A DNA stretch of 64,000 bases. Source: Sphingopyxis sp. H115 (GTDB lineage Bacteria; Pseudomonadota; Alphaproteobacteria; Sphingomonadales; Sphingomonadaceae). The notes below the pieces were generated by a model. The model searched no databases. It was not told the DNA's origin and was given only the letters and a program-made list of their open reading frames with translations. The first letter of the stretch is position 1. Each line of letters opens with the position of its first letter. Shown here piece after piece: positions 45,065 through 52,901 of the stretch. The translations under genes were made by a program, and so were the position numbers. The stretch spans positions 1-64,000 of the forward strand of contig NZ_LNSA01000014.1 of the NCBI RefSeq assembly GCF_001468465.1, written 5' to 3'.

Positions 45065-46473
45065 AGCTTGTACGCGGCCTTGGCGAGATTGTAGCTGAGG
45101 TCGGCCGCGAGTTCGGCGGCCTCCCATTCTTCCATCCGGTGCTCGGCGACGAGCCCGGCCAGAAAGCCGCAGTCGATGCGGCGCGCGACGTCGTGGCGCG
45201 CGGGGATCGACAGGAAAGCGCGCGTGTCGTCGTTGAAGCCCACCGTGTTGTAGAAGCCCGCGGTCTCGGTCATCTGGCTGCGGAACCTCCGCATTCCTTC
45301 GGGGCTGTCGTGGAACCACCACGCAGGGCCAAGCTTCAGCGCCGGATAATGGCCGGCGAGCGGCGCCAGTTCGCGAGCATAGCTCGTCTCGTCGAGGGTG
45401 AAGAGGATGATCGTCAGCGCCGCTTCATTGCCATAGCGTCCGAGCAACGGGCGCAGCGCATGGACATAGTCGGTCGCGGTCGGGATATCGGCGCCCTTGT
45501 CGCGGCCGTAATGGGTGAACAGCCAGCGGTTGTGGTTGCGGAAGGCGCCGGGGTGGATCTGCATCACCAGCCCGTCATCGAGGCTCATCCCCGCCATCAC
45601 CGTCAGCATATGCGCGCGGAACAGCTCGGCATCGGCGGCGCTGACTTCGGCGCCGGTGACACGATCGAACAGCGCCTCGGCCTCCGCGACCGACAGGTCG
45701 GCGGTCGCGGCGGTGGGGTGACCATGATCGGTCGAGGTCGCGCCCATTTCGGCGAAGAAGGCGCGGCGACCTCGGTGCGCGGCGAGATAGCCGGCATAGG
45801 AGAAGGCGTCTTCGCCCGACAGATCGGAGAAGCGCTTCAGATTATCGCGAAAGCCTTCGAACTCGGGATCGATCACCGGGTCGGGGCGATAGGCGGTGAT
45901 GACGCGCCCCGCCCATTCGCCGCTGGCATTGGCGGCGCGGATCACGGCATGATGTTCGAGCGTGTCGAGCGGGCCTTCGGTCGTCGCGATCACCTCGATC
46001 CCGAAACGGTCGAACAAGGCGCGCGGGCGGAAGGCATCGGTCGCGAGCGCTTCGGTGATCCGGTCGTAATAGAGATCCGACGTCTCGGCCGAAAATTGCA
46101 CCTCGAAGCCGAAGGCTTCGGCGAACACCCAGTCCATCCACATGCGGCTCGGGGTACCGCGAAACAGGTGATAATTCTGCGCGAACAGCCGCCAGCTCTC
46201 GCGCGGGTCCGCCGCGGCGTTCCGGATGCCGAGGGCGTCCAGCGATATGCCCTGCGAATAGAGCATCCGGAAAACATAGTGATCGGGATGCAGCAGCAGC
46301 TCGGCCGCATTGCCGAAAGGCGCATTGCCCGCGAACCAGCTCGGGTCGGTGTGCCCGTGCGGGCTGACGATCGGCAGCCCGGCCACCTCCCTGTAGAGCC
46401 GGCGCGCGATGTCGCGCTGCGCCGGATCGGACGGAAAGAGGCGGTCGGGGGAGAGCAGCAACGGGCGCGGCAT
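45061..46473 (-). CDS. uxaC: Glucuronate isomerase
   Basis: 470 aa from the ATG at 46473, the usual length of UxaC. It isomerises D-glucuronate to fructuronate and galacturonate to tagaturonate. The metal site PIVSPHGHTDPSWFAGN is near the N-terminus; VFRMLYSQGISLDALGI and GPAWWFHDSPEGMRRFRSQMTE are typical. Ends in a TGA that overlaps uxuB. The transporter stop lies four bases upstream of its start. Confidence 0.95.
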   Translation of the reverse strand: MPRPLLLSPDRLFPSDPAQRDIARRLYREVAGLPIVSPHGHTDPSWFAGNAPFGNAAELLLHPDHYVFRMLYSQGISLDALGIRNAAADPRESWRLFAQNYHLFRGTPSRMWMDWVFAEAFGFEVQFSAETSDLYYDRITEALATDAFRPRALFDRFGIEVIATTEGPLDTLEHHAVIRAANASGEWAGRVITAYRPDPVIDPEFEGFRDNLKRFSDLSGEDAFSYAGYLAAHRGRRAFFAEMGATSTDHGHPTAATADLSVAEAEALFDRVTGAEVSAADAELFRAHMLTVMAGMSLDDGLVMQIHPGAFRNHNRWLFTHYGRDKGADIPTATDYVHALRPLLGRYGNEAALTIILFTLDETSYARELAPLAGHYPALKLGPAWWFHDSPEGMRRFRSQMTETAGFYNTVGFNDDTRAFLSIPARHDVARRIDCGFLAGLVAEHRMEEWEAAELAADLSYNLAKAAYKL

Positions 46474-46477
46474 GGCG

Positions 46478-47785
46478 CTATTTTGCGCTTTCGACGGTGA
46501 CCGGCGCGAGGCGCGGGCTGAGGATATGGACCGCGAACACCGCGAGGAAATAGACGGTGGTGCAGGCGGCGAAGATGAGCGTATAATTGCCACCGGTCGC
46601 GTCGAGCACGAGCCCGGTCGATTTCGCCATGATCATGCCGCCAACGCCGCCCATGAAACCGCCGAGCCCGATCACCGAACCGACCGCGCGTTTCGGGAAC
46701 ATGTCGGGCGGGATCGACAGGATCGTCGACGAAAAGGCCTGGTGCCCGGCGAGCGCGATGCCAATCAGCACCACCGCGAGCCACATATTGTCGAGCCCCG
46801 AGACGAACAGCAAAGGCAGCACGCAGCAGCCTGCGCCGAGCATCGTCGCCTTGCGCGCGAAATTGACGCTGTGCCCCGACTGGATCAGCTTCGACGACAC
46901 CCAGCCGCCGAGGATGCTGCCGACGTCGGACAGCAGATACATGATGATCATCGGCAGCAAGACGACCTTCAAATCGACATCATAGGTGGTGCTGAAATAT
47001 TTGGGCAGCCAGAACAGCATCAGGAACCAGACCGGATCGGTGAGGAACTTGCCGATCGAATAGGCCCAGGCTTCGCGCTTGGTGACGATCGCGCCCCAGC
47101 CGAGGCGCTCGATCTTTTCGGGCGGATCATGCTCGATCCATGCGAGTTCGGCGTCGCTGACCTTCCCGCTTTCGCGCGGGTTGCTGTAGAGCCAGAGCCA
47201 GAGAATCAGCAGCAGGACCCCGAAAGCCCCTGTGTAGATGAAGGTCTCGCGCCAGTCGAAGCCCATCCAGACCATGAACAGCGCGATCGTCGGCGCGGTC
47301 AGGATCACGCCGATCGTCGTCGCGCTGTTGACCCAGCCGATCGCGTAGGAGCGTTCCTTTTGCGGGAACCATTCGCTCGACGCGCGGACGACCGACGGGA
47401 AATGCCCCGCCTCGCCAACCCCAAGGATGACCCGCGCCATCATGAAGGAGACGACCGACGACGCGAAACCGTGTGCGATATGGCCGACGGTCCAGGTCGA
47501 GATGGCGATCGCATAGCCGACCTTGGGCCCGAAGCGGTCGATCAGCCAGCCCATGAGAAGAAAGCCCAAGGCATAGGCGGCCTGGAAGGCGGTGACGATG
47601 TTGCCATAGTCATTCTCGCTCCAACCCAGCTCAGTCCCGAGCGTCGGGGCGAGCAGGCCGAGCATGGTGCGGTCGATATAGTTGACCGTGGTCGCGGCAA
47701 AGAGCACAGCGACGATCAGCCAGCGGTAACGCCCCGACTTCGGCACCGGCGCCGCCGTCCCTCCGTCCGCGAATGCCTGTGCCAT
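46478..47785 (-). CDS. MFS hexuronate transporter (ExuT-like)
   Basis: 435 aa from the ATG at 47785, with GGGAGAGG upstream. Twelve membrane segments; ACS-family motifs NYIDRTMLGLLAPTLG, FQAAYALGFLLMGWLIDRFGPK and GVGEAGHFPSVVRASSEWFPQKERSYAIGWVNS are those of the anion:cation symporters ExuT/GudP. Followed directly by uxaC and uxuB, so it most likely imports glucuronate/galacturonate. Confidence 0.92.
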   Translation of the reverse strand: MAQAFADGGTAAPVPKSGRYRWLIVAVLFAATTVNYIDRTMLGLLAPTLGTELGWSENDYGNIVTAFQAAYALGFLLMGWLIDRFGPKVGYAIAISTWTVGHIAHGFASSVVSFMMARVILGVGEAGHFPSVVRASSEWFPQKERSYAIGWVNSATTIGVILTAPTIALFMVWMGFDWRETFIYTGAFGVLLLILWLWLYSNPRESGKVSDAELAWIEHDPPEKIERLGWGAIVTKREAWAYSIGKFLTDPVWFLMLFWLPKYFSTTYDVDLKVVLLPMIIMYLLSDVGSILGGWVSSKLIQSGHSVNFARKATMLGAGCCVLPLLFVSGLDNMWLAVVLIGIALAGHQAFSSTILSIPPDMFPKRAVGSVIGLGGFMGGVGGMIMAKSTGLVLDATGGNYTLIFAACTTVYFLAVFAVHILSPRLAPVTVESAK

Positions 47786-47807
47786 AATCCTCTCCCGTAA
47801 TTTTGCT

Positions 47808-48599
47808 TTAGTAGCTTTTGATCGAGCAGCCGACGCGGATTTTTCCGTCGAACAGCGCTTCGGCGCGTTGGCCGGGCCTGATTTCATGGATGCCGGTGAT
47901 CGCGCCCGCCGACACCCAGGTCCCCGGCGGGATCGCGATACCGCGCGCGCGCAGGATTTCGATCAGGAACAGCGCCGATCCGAACGGACCGTCGAGCATG
48001 GCCTCCATCGTCGCCGCGCCCACCGTCTCGCCGTCGATCGCCATTTCGACCGGCATGCGGATCAGGTCGGCGTCCTGCCAGCCGGCGATCGACGAGCCGA
48101 GGATCAGCCCCTTGTTATTACCAAAATCCGACGCGGTGACCGCGGGACCGTGGCGGTTGATTTCGGGAAAGGGCGAGCTTGCGATCTCGATGCCGGTGCG
48201 GACGTCGGCGATACAGCCCTTTACGCTGTCGATATCATAATCGCCTGTGCCGACGTCGCCGAAGCACAGAAGTATCTCAGCCTCGGCCGCGGCAAAGCCG
48301 CCGGCATAGACGGGCATCGCCGGTTCGTCGGCGCCATCGAAAATCTCGTCGGCGAAGATCGGTCCGGTCAGGCGGTTGCCGCCATAACGATCGACGAGGT
48401 CGGGGGCGATTCGCCCGACCTTCCACCCGCCGATGCGGCGACCATCATAGGCGATCGCGCTGTCCTGGATCGCATAGGCGTCGGCCATCGTCTGTGGCAT
48501 CGCGCCGGGATAGGCGGTAAGCGGTGTCTTTCCCGCACGCGCGTCGATCAATGCACGCGCCACATTCTGTTGATCGCTTGTCGCCAGCATCTTTCTCAT
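47808..48599 (-). CDS. 2-keto-4-pentenoate hydratase-type protein (FAH superfamily), uronate operon
   Basis: 263 aa. Fold of MhpD/2-oxopent-4-enoate hydratases: GGWKVGRI, LTGPIFADEIFDGA, EAEILLCFG with the metal-binding Glu, IADVRTGIEIASSPFPE, and GAITGIHEIRPGQRAEALFDGKIRVGCSIK. Usual members hydrate 2-hydroxypenta-2,4-dienoate from aromatic meta-cleavage; no such genes are near. First gene of the operon with the hexuronate transporter, uxaC and uxuB. It may act on a 2-keto-3-deoxy acid (inference). ATG 48590 is an alternative start. Confidence 0.85.
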   Translation of the reverse strand: MRKMLATSDQQNVARALIDARAGKTPLTAYPGAMPQTMADAYAIQDSAIAYDGRRIGGWKVGRIAPDLVDRYGGNRLTGPIFADEIFDGADEPAMPVYAGGFAAAEAEILLCFGDVGTGDYDIDSVKGCIADVRTGIEIASSPFPEINRHGPAVTASDFGNNKGLILGSSIAGWQDADLIRMPVEMAIDGETVGAATMEAMLDGPFGSALFLIEILRARGIAIPPGTWVSAGAITGIHEIRPGQRAEALFDGKIRVGCSIKSY

Positions 48600-48626
48600 T
48601 TCCCTCTTCCGCGGCAGGGTGTAAGA

Positions 48627-48638
48627 GACACCGGTGTC
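48627..48638. promoter_or_regulatory. Perfect palindrome GACACCGGTGTC before the hexuronate operon
   Basis: The 12-base perfect dyad ends 28 bases before the hydratase ATG. It shares the ACCGGTGTCAA half with the sites at 51712 and 57403. A CG-centred dyad is characteristic of LacI-family operators, and a LacI gene lies at 51831. A one-mismatch GntR-like site, ATGTACGACAA, follows at 48658-48668. Confidence 0.75.
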
Positions 48639-48890
48639 AAAAGCAAGCGGATATCAGATGTACGACAAATTTCCTTTCCCCGGTGCGGTCGGCCCGGCGG
48701 CGCAAATGCCGCGCGGACGCAACGGCCAGTTATAGCGCGTCACGACCCACGCGGCCGACGGTCTTGGGTCGCTGAAGGCGGCGATCGAAACGCCGGGACC
48801 CCCGACATCGGCGGGATCGGTAACGCTGCCGGTCGAATAAGCGCCGCCGTAGAAGCCGCGCCTGCGGTCAGCCGCGTCCGCCGCGTCCAC

Positions 48891-49904
48891 CTATCGCCGG
48901 ACATCGAGCCCGCCGCCATGAAACGCATCGATATCGGTCTGCCCGAAACGGCTCGCGTCGCCCGGCAGCGAATGTTTGAGGCAGGTGAGAGCGAGGCCGC
49001 TTTGGGCCATCGCCCCGGCATCGCCGCCCGAGCGATACGCGTGCAGCACCCCAGCAGCAAAGGCATCGCCGGCACCGATCCGGTCGACGATGCCGGTGAC
49101 GTCGATTTCGGCGGTCTGGTGGCAAGCATCGCGAAGGTCGACGCGCGCCGCGATGCGGTGATGGTCGGCGGTAACGGTGTGCCGCGCGGTCGATGCGATG
49201 AGCCGGAGGCCGGGAAAAGCCGCGAAACCGGCCTCGGCTGCCTCGCGCCGCCGGTCTTCGCCATCGCCGCTGAACGCCTTGCCCAGCACCAGCGACAGGT
49301 CGCGGTGGTTGCCGAACAAAATGTCGGCGTTGCCGATCAATTCCGTCAGAACCGAACGCGGGTCGCTGTCCCACGCCTCCCACAGCATCGCGCGGTAATT
49401 GCCGTCGAAGCTGATCGGCACCCTGAGCCGCTTCGCCGCGCGCGCTGCGGCGAGCGCGGCGTCGGCCGAACGCGGACCGAGCGCGGGGGTGATTCCAGAG
49501 AGGTGGAGCAGGCTGGCGCCCGCGAGCAGGCGATCGAAGTCATAATCCTCGGGTCCCGTCGCCGCAAAGCTCGACCCGGTACGATCATAGACGATCTCCG
49601 AAGCCCGGAGCCCGGCGCCCACGCTCAGGAAATAGAGGCCCATGCGCCCCCGATGAAGCGTGACGGCGGTGCAATCGACGCCCGCGCCGCGCACCGCCGC
49701 CACCGCACCGCGGCCCAGTGCGTTCGAAGGAACCTTGCTGATCATCGCGCAGTCGTGGCCCAGATGCGCGAGCCCGATCGCGACATTCGCCTCGGCACCG
49801 CCGACGTGGAGCGACAACGATGACGACTGCATGAGCAGCTCGTTACCGGGCGCGGTCAGGCGGATCAGCAGTTCGCCGAAAAAGACAAGGCGGCCTTCGG
49901 TCAT
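48891..49904 (-). CDS. kdgK: 2-keto-3-deoxygluconate kinase
   Basis: 337 aa PfkB-family sugar kinase. N-terminal VFFGELLIRLTAPGNELL, the substrate GG motif LHVGGAEANVAIGLAHLG and the catalytic anion-hole GAGDAFAAGVLHAY are all present. It phosphorylates KDG to KDPG, joining both uronate branches of this locus. It lies 49 bases after kduD. A KDPG aldolase gene is not in this window. Confidence 0.93.
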   Translation of the reverse strand: MTEGRLVFFGELLIRLTAPGNELLMQSSSLSLHVGGAEANVAIGLAHLGHDCAMISKVPSNALGRGAVAAVRGAGVDCTAVTLHRGRMGLYFLSVGAGLRASEIVYDRTGSSFAATGPEDYDFDRLLAGASLLHLSGITPALGPRSADAALAAARAAKRLRVPISFDGNYRAMLWEAWDSDPRSVLTELIGNADILFGNHRDLSLVLGKAFSGDGEDRRREAAEAGFAAFPGLRLIASTARHTVTADHHRIAARVDLRDACHQTAEIDVTGIVDRIGAGDAFAAGVLHAYRSGGDAGAMAQSGLALTCLKHSLPGDASRFGQTDIDAFHGGGLDVRR

Positions 49905-49953
49905 TTCACTCCCCGCTCACCCCCTTTTTGTCGCGGAGGGCGATCCATTATCG

Positions 49954-50706
49954 TTATCGCGCCAGCCAGCCGCCATCGACCGCGAGGATATGACCCTGCA
50001 CATAGTCCGACGCCGAGGACGCCAAGAACACCGCGGCGCCGCCGATGTCGGCCGGATCGCCCCAGCGACCCGCCGGGATGCGCTCCATGATCTGGCGGTT
50101 GCGCGTCTCGTCGCCCTGAAGCGCGGCGGTGTTGTTCGTTGCGATATAACCCGGCGCGATCGCATTGACCTGCACGCCCTTTGCCGCCCATTCGTTCGCG
50201 AGCAGCTTGGTAAGCCCGCCGACCCCCGATTTCGACGCAGTATAGCTCGGCACGCGAATGCCACCCTGAAAGGTCAGCATCGAGGCGATGTTGATGATCT
50301 TGCCAGAACCGCGCGCGATCATGTGACGGCCCACGCCTTGGCAGAGGAAGAAGAGCGTCTTCAGATTGGTGTCCATCACCGCATCCCAATCGGCCTCGGT
50401 GAAGTCGACCGCATCGGCGCGGCGGATGATGCCGGCGTTGTTGACGAGGATGTCGATGCGCCCGAACTCGGCGAGTACCGCGTCGACGAGCGGTTGCACC
50501 GCGCCGACGCTCGACAGGTCGGCGGCGAAATTCTTGGCCCGGCGGCCGAGCCCGCGAACCTTGCCGACGGTTTCGTCGGCGGGCGAGCGGCCTGCGGCGG
50601 CGACATCGGCGCCCGCCCCGGCGAGCGCGAGCGCGATCCCCTGTCCGATGCCGGTGTTGGCGCCGGTGACCAGCGCGACTTTGCCTGTCAGGTCGAATAG
50701 TTGCAT
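49954..50706 (-). CDS. kduD: 2-dehydro-3-deoxy-D-gluconate 5-dehydrogenase
   Basis: 250 aa SDR. FDLTGKVALVTGANTGIGQGIALAL, NNAGIIRRADAVDF, Ser in INIASMLTFQGGIRVPSYTASKSGVGGLT (Tyr-x3-Lys) and APGYIATNNTAAL match KduD closely. It reduces 2,5-diketo-3-deoxygluconate to KDG with NADH. Follows kduI after a 113-base gap filled mostly by a dispersed palindrome and precedes kdgK. Confidence 0.94.
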   Translation of the reverse strand: MQLFDLTGKVALVTGANTGIGQGIALALAGAGADVAAAGRSPADETVGKVRGLGRRAKNFAADLSSVGAVQPLVDAVLAEFGRIDILVNNAGIIRRADAVDFTEADWDAVMDTNLKTLFFLCQGVGRHMIARGSGKIINIASMLTFQGGIRVPSYTASKSGVGGLTKLLANEWAAKGVQVNAIAPGYIATNNTAALQGDETRNRQIMERIPAGRWGDPADIGGAAVFLASSASDYVQGHILAVDGGWLAR

Positions 50707-50720
50707 CGTTCGTCTATCCT

Positions 50721-50802
50721 CGTCACCCCGGACCTGATCCGGGGTCCATGATCTGATGCACTCCCTTCGCCAATGGATCCCGGATCAAGTCCGGGATGAC
50801 GA
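50721..50802. repeat. Dispersed GGACTTGATCCGG palindrome, copy 5 (inverted orientation)
   Basis: CGTCACCCCGGACCTGATCC at the left and CGGATCAAGTCCGGGATGAC at the right: the GTCACCCC arm, normally at the right end as GGGGTGAC, is on the left, so this copy is flipped. It lies between kduI and kduD. Confidence 0.85.
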
Positions 50803-50819
50803 AAGCGGCAAGGGCGGCT

Positions 50820-51662
50820 CTAGCTCAGCTGGCAGATATCGAGGACGTTCATGTCGGTATAATCCTGATTCTCGCCCGCCATCGCCCAGATGAAAGCATA
50901 GGATTTGGTGCCCGCACCCATGTGGATCGACCAGGGCGGCGAGATCACCGCTTCCTCGTTCTGCATGACGATGTGGCGCGTCGCCTCGCCCTCTCCCATG
51001 AAGTGCATGACGCGGTCGGTGTCGACATTGTCGAGCTCGAAATAGAAATAGATCTCGCTGCGGCGCTCGTGGATGTGCGGCGGCATCGTGTTCCAAACGC
51101 TGCCTTCCTTGAGCACGGTGAGGCCCATCACGAGCTGCGCGCTGTCGCACACGCCGGGGATGACGAGCTGGTAAATTGTGCGCTCGTTCGATTCGGCGAG
51201 GCTGCCGCGGTCGAGCGCATTGGCATCGGCGATACCCAGCTTGCGCGTCGTGAACGCCTTGTGCGCGGGGCACGACGCCAGATAATAGCGTGCGCCTTCG
51301 CCCGCGAACTCGACGTCCTTGGCGCCCATCGTCACATAGAGGCAATCTTTGTTGCCGAGCGTGAAGCTTTCGCCGTCGACCGTGACGGTGCCTTCCACCG
51401 CCGAAACATTGACGATCGCGAGTTCGCGGCGTTCAAGGAACGGGTGGCCCGCGGCCGAAGGCGGCTCGGTCTGGGCGGGCAGCTTGACCGGCGCACTGCC
51501 GATGGCAACGCCGCCGATCACGAAACGGTCGGCGTGCGTATAGTTGAGGACGCACTCACCTGTACGGAACAGGTTCTGGATCAGATAGCGATCGCGCAGT
51601 TCGGCGTTCGACACCTCCTCCATCATCACGGGATGGGTGGCGTAATAGGTCTTCGAAAACAT
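50820..51662 (-). CDS. kduI: 5-dehydro-4-deoxy-D-glucuronate isomerase
   Basis: 280 aa from the ATG at 51662 (GCGAGGA upstream); E. coli KduI has 278. It isomerises the unsaturated-uronate product 5-keto-4-deoxyuronate to 2,5-diketo-3-deoxygluconate. Two cupin halves; zinc ligands are in [17 protein letters not shown] (two His and a Glu) and [21 protein letters not shown]. Other landmarks: [24 protein letters not shown] and [12 protein letters not shown]. The presence of kduI implies that a lyase product is being consumed. Confidence 0.97.
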   Translation of the reverse strand: MFSKTYYATHPVMMEEVSNAELRDRYLIQNLFRTGECVLNYTHADRFVIGGVAIGSAPVKLPAQTEPPSAAGHPFLERRELAIVNVSAVEGTVTVDGESFTLGNKDCLYVTMGAKDVEFAGEGARYYLASCPAHKAFTTRKLGIADANALDRGSLAESNERTIYQLVIPGVCDSAQLVMGLTVLKEGSVWNTMPPHIHERRSEIYFYFELDNVDTDRVMHFMGEGEATRHIVMQNEEAVISPPWSIHMGAGTKSYAFIWAMAGENQDYTDMNVLDICQLS

Positions 51663-51711
51663 GGGGGCATCCTCGCTCAAGATTTCGGGCTTGTGGCCTT
51701 GCTAGATTTGA

Positions 51712-51741
51712 TGGTAACCGGTGTCAAGAGGTGTTGACACC
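51712..51741. promoter_or_regulatory. LacI-type operator TGGTAACCGGTGTCAA plus GGTGTTGACACC
   Basis: TGGTAACCGGTGTCAA (51712-51727) is identical over 16 bases to 57403-57418 and stands 50 bases before the kduI start. Just beyond it, GGTGT-TG-ACACC (51730-51741) forms a second dyad that contains a TTGACA -35-like hexamer facing the divergent lacI gene, with a weak ATTTTA 17 bases on. This would allow joint repression of kduI and autoregulation. Confidence 0.75.
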
Positions 51742-51830
51742 CCCGTCGGGCGGTTGATTTTAGCTGATCGAGCGCCCATCAGCATGGAAAGCGCGAGCCT
51801 GGCCAGGGGCTTGCAGGGGAAAGACGGAAT

Positions 51831-52898
51831 ATGGCGTCACAGGACAAGGGGCCAGGCAAGGGGCCGGGGGGCAAGCAGCCGACGATCAATGACGTGGCGG
51901 CGCTTGCCGGGGTTTCGAAAAAGACTGTCAGCCGGGTCATCAACCGCTCGGAATTTCTGACCGAGAAAACGCGCGCGACGGTCGAAAAGGCGATCGAACA
52001 GCTGGGCTTCGTCCCCAATCCGCAGGCGCGCGCGCTTGCCTTTCGCCGCAACTTCCTGATCGCGCTGCTCCACGACAATCCGAATGCGCAGACAGTGCTC
52101 AATTTCCAGCGCGGCGTCCTTGACGCGATCAAGGACAGCGACCTCGCGCTGCTCGTCCGCCCGGTCGACCGCGGGTCGGACAAGATGCTCGACGATGTCC
52201 GCACCTTCCTCGAAAAGCAGCGTCCGATCGGCGCGATGCTGCTGCCGCCGATTTCGGAGAATGACGATCTCGCGGCCCTCTGCGAGGACCTCGGCGTACG
52301 CTATATCCGCATCGGCTCGGCGCGGATCGACGATACGAAACATTGCATCTCGTCAAACGACCGCGAAGTCGTCGCCGAAGCGGTGCGCGGGCTGGTCGCG
52401 CTCGGCCATCGCCGCATCGGCTTCGTGCGTGGTCCCGTCGGCTTCCGCTCGGCCGCGGAGCGAGAGGAGGGGTTCCGCGAGGCGCTCGCCGAGGCGGGGC
52501 TCGACCTTCCTGCCGAATTTTTCGCGCCGGGCAACTATCGCTACACCGCCGGGATCGAGGCGGGCGAGGCACTGCTATCGCTGTCCGCGCCGCCGACCGC
52601 GGTCTTTTGCTCGAACGACGAGATGGCGGCGGGGGTGATGAGCGTCGCGCATGGCAAGGGCATCAAGGTGCCCGGCGAACTGTCGATCATCGGTTTCGAC
52701 GACAGCCCAACCGCAACGCATATCTGGCCCGCGCTCAGCACGGTGCGCTGGCCGATCCGCGAGATGGGCATCCGCGCCGCGCAGACGCTGGTCCCCGATT
52801 TTCTGGGCCCCGGCGCCAAGGGCGGGAGCGACGACGACAATGTTCTTGCCTCGACTTTCGTCGAACGCCAGTCGGTCGCCGCGCCGCCGAGGCGCTGA
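51831..52898 (+). CDS. LacI family transcriptional regulator of uronate genes
   Basis: 355 aa. The N-terminal LacI helix-turn-helix and hinge read TINDVAALAGVSKKTVSRVINRSEFLTEKTRATVEKAIEQLGF...NPQARALA. A periplasmic-binding-like sugar domain follows (NFQRGVLDAI, GHRRIGFVRGPVGFRSAAERE, VFCSNDEMAAGVM, GELSIIGFDDSPTATHIWPALSTVRWPIREMG). Divergent from kduI. It probably serves as the KdgR-like repressor of the CCGG-centred sites in this locus, released by a uronate metabolite such as KDG (inference). Confidence 0.93.
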   Translation: MASQDKGPGKGPGGKQPTINDVAALAGVSKKTVSRVINRSEFLTEKTRATVEKAIEQLGFVPNPQARALAFRRNFLIALLHDNPNAQTVLNFQRGVLDAIKDSDLALLVRPVDRGSDKMLDDVRTFLEKQRPIGAMLLPPISENDDLAALCEDLGVRYIRIGSARIDDTKHCISSNDREVVAEAVRGLVALGHRRIGFVRGPVGFRSAAEREEGFREALAEAGLDLPAEFFAPGNYRYTAGIEAGEALLSLSAPPTAVFCSNDEMAAGVMSVAHGKGIKVPGELSIIGFDDSPTATHIWPALSTVRWPIREMGIRAAQTLVPDFLGPGAKGGSDDDNVLASTFVERQSVAAPPRR

Positions 52899-52901
52899 TC
52901 C

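Noticed and set aside
48654..48890. Possible 78-codon gene on the minus strand starting with a GTG immediately after the kdgK stop (FYGGAYSTGSVTDPADVGGPGV...).
   Set aside because: No ribosome site, no family resemblance, and it would cover the candidate GntR-like site of the hydratase promoter. It could be the remnant of an older uronate gene, but the evidence is too thin to call.
51734..51762. TTGACA with ATTTTA 17 bases on as the lacI promoter.
   Set aside because: The -10 match is poor; the hexamer may only be part of the operator dyad, so I did not list it as a separate promoter.
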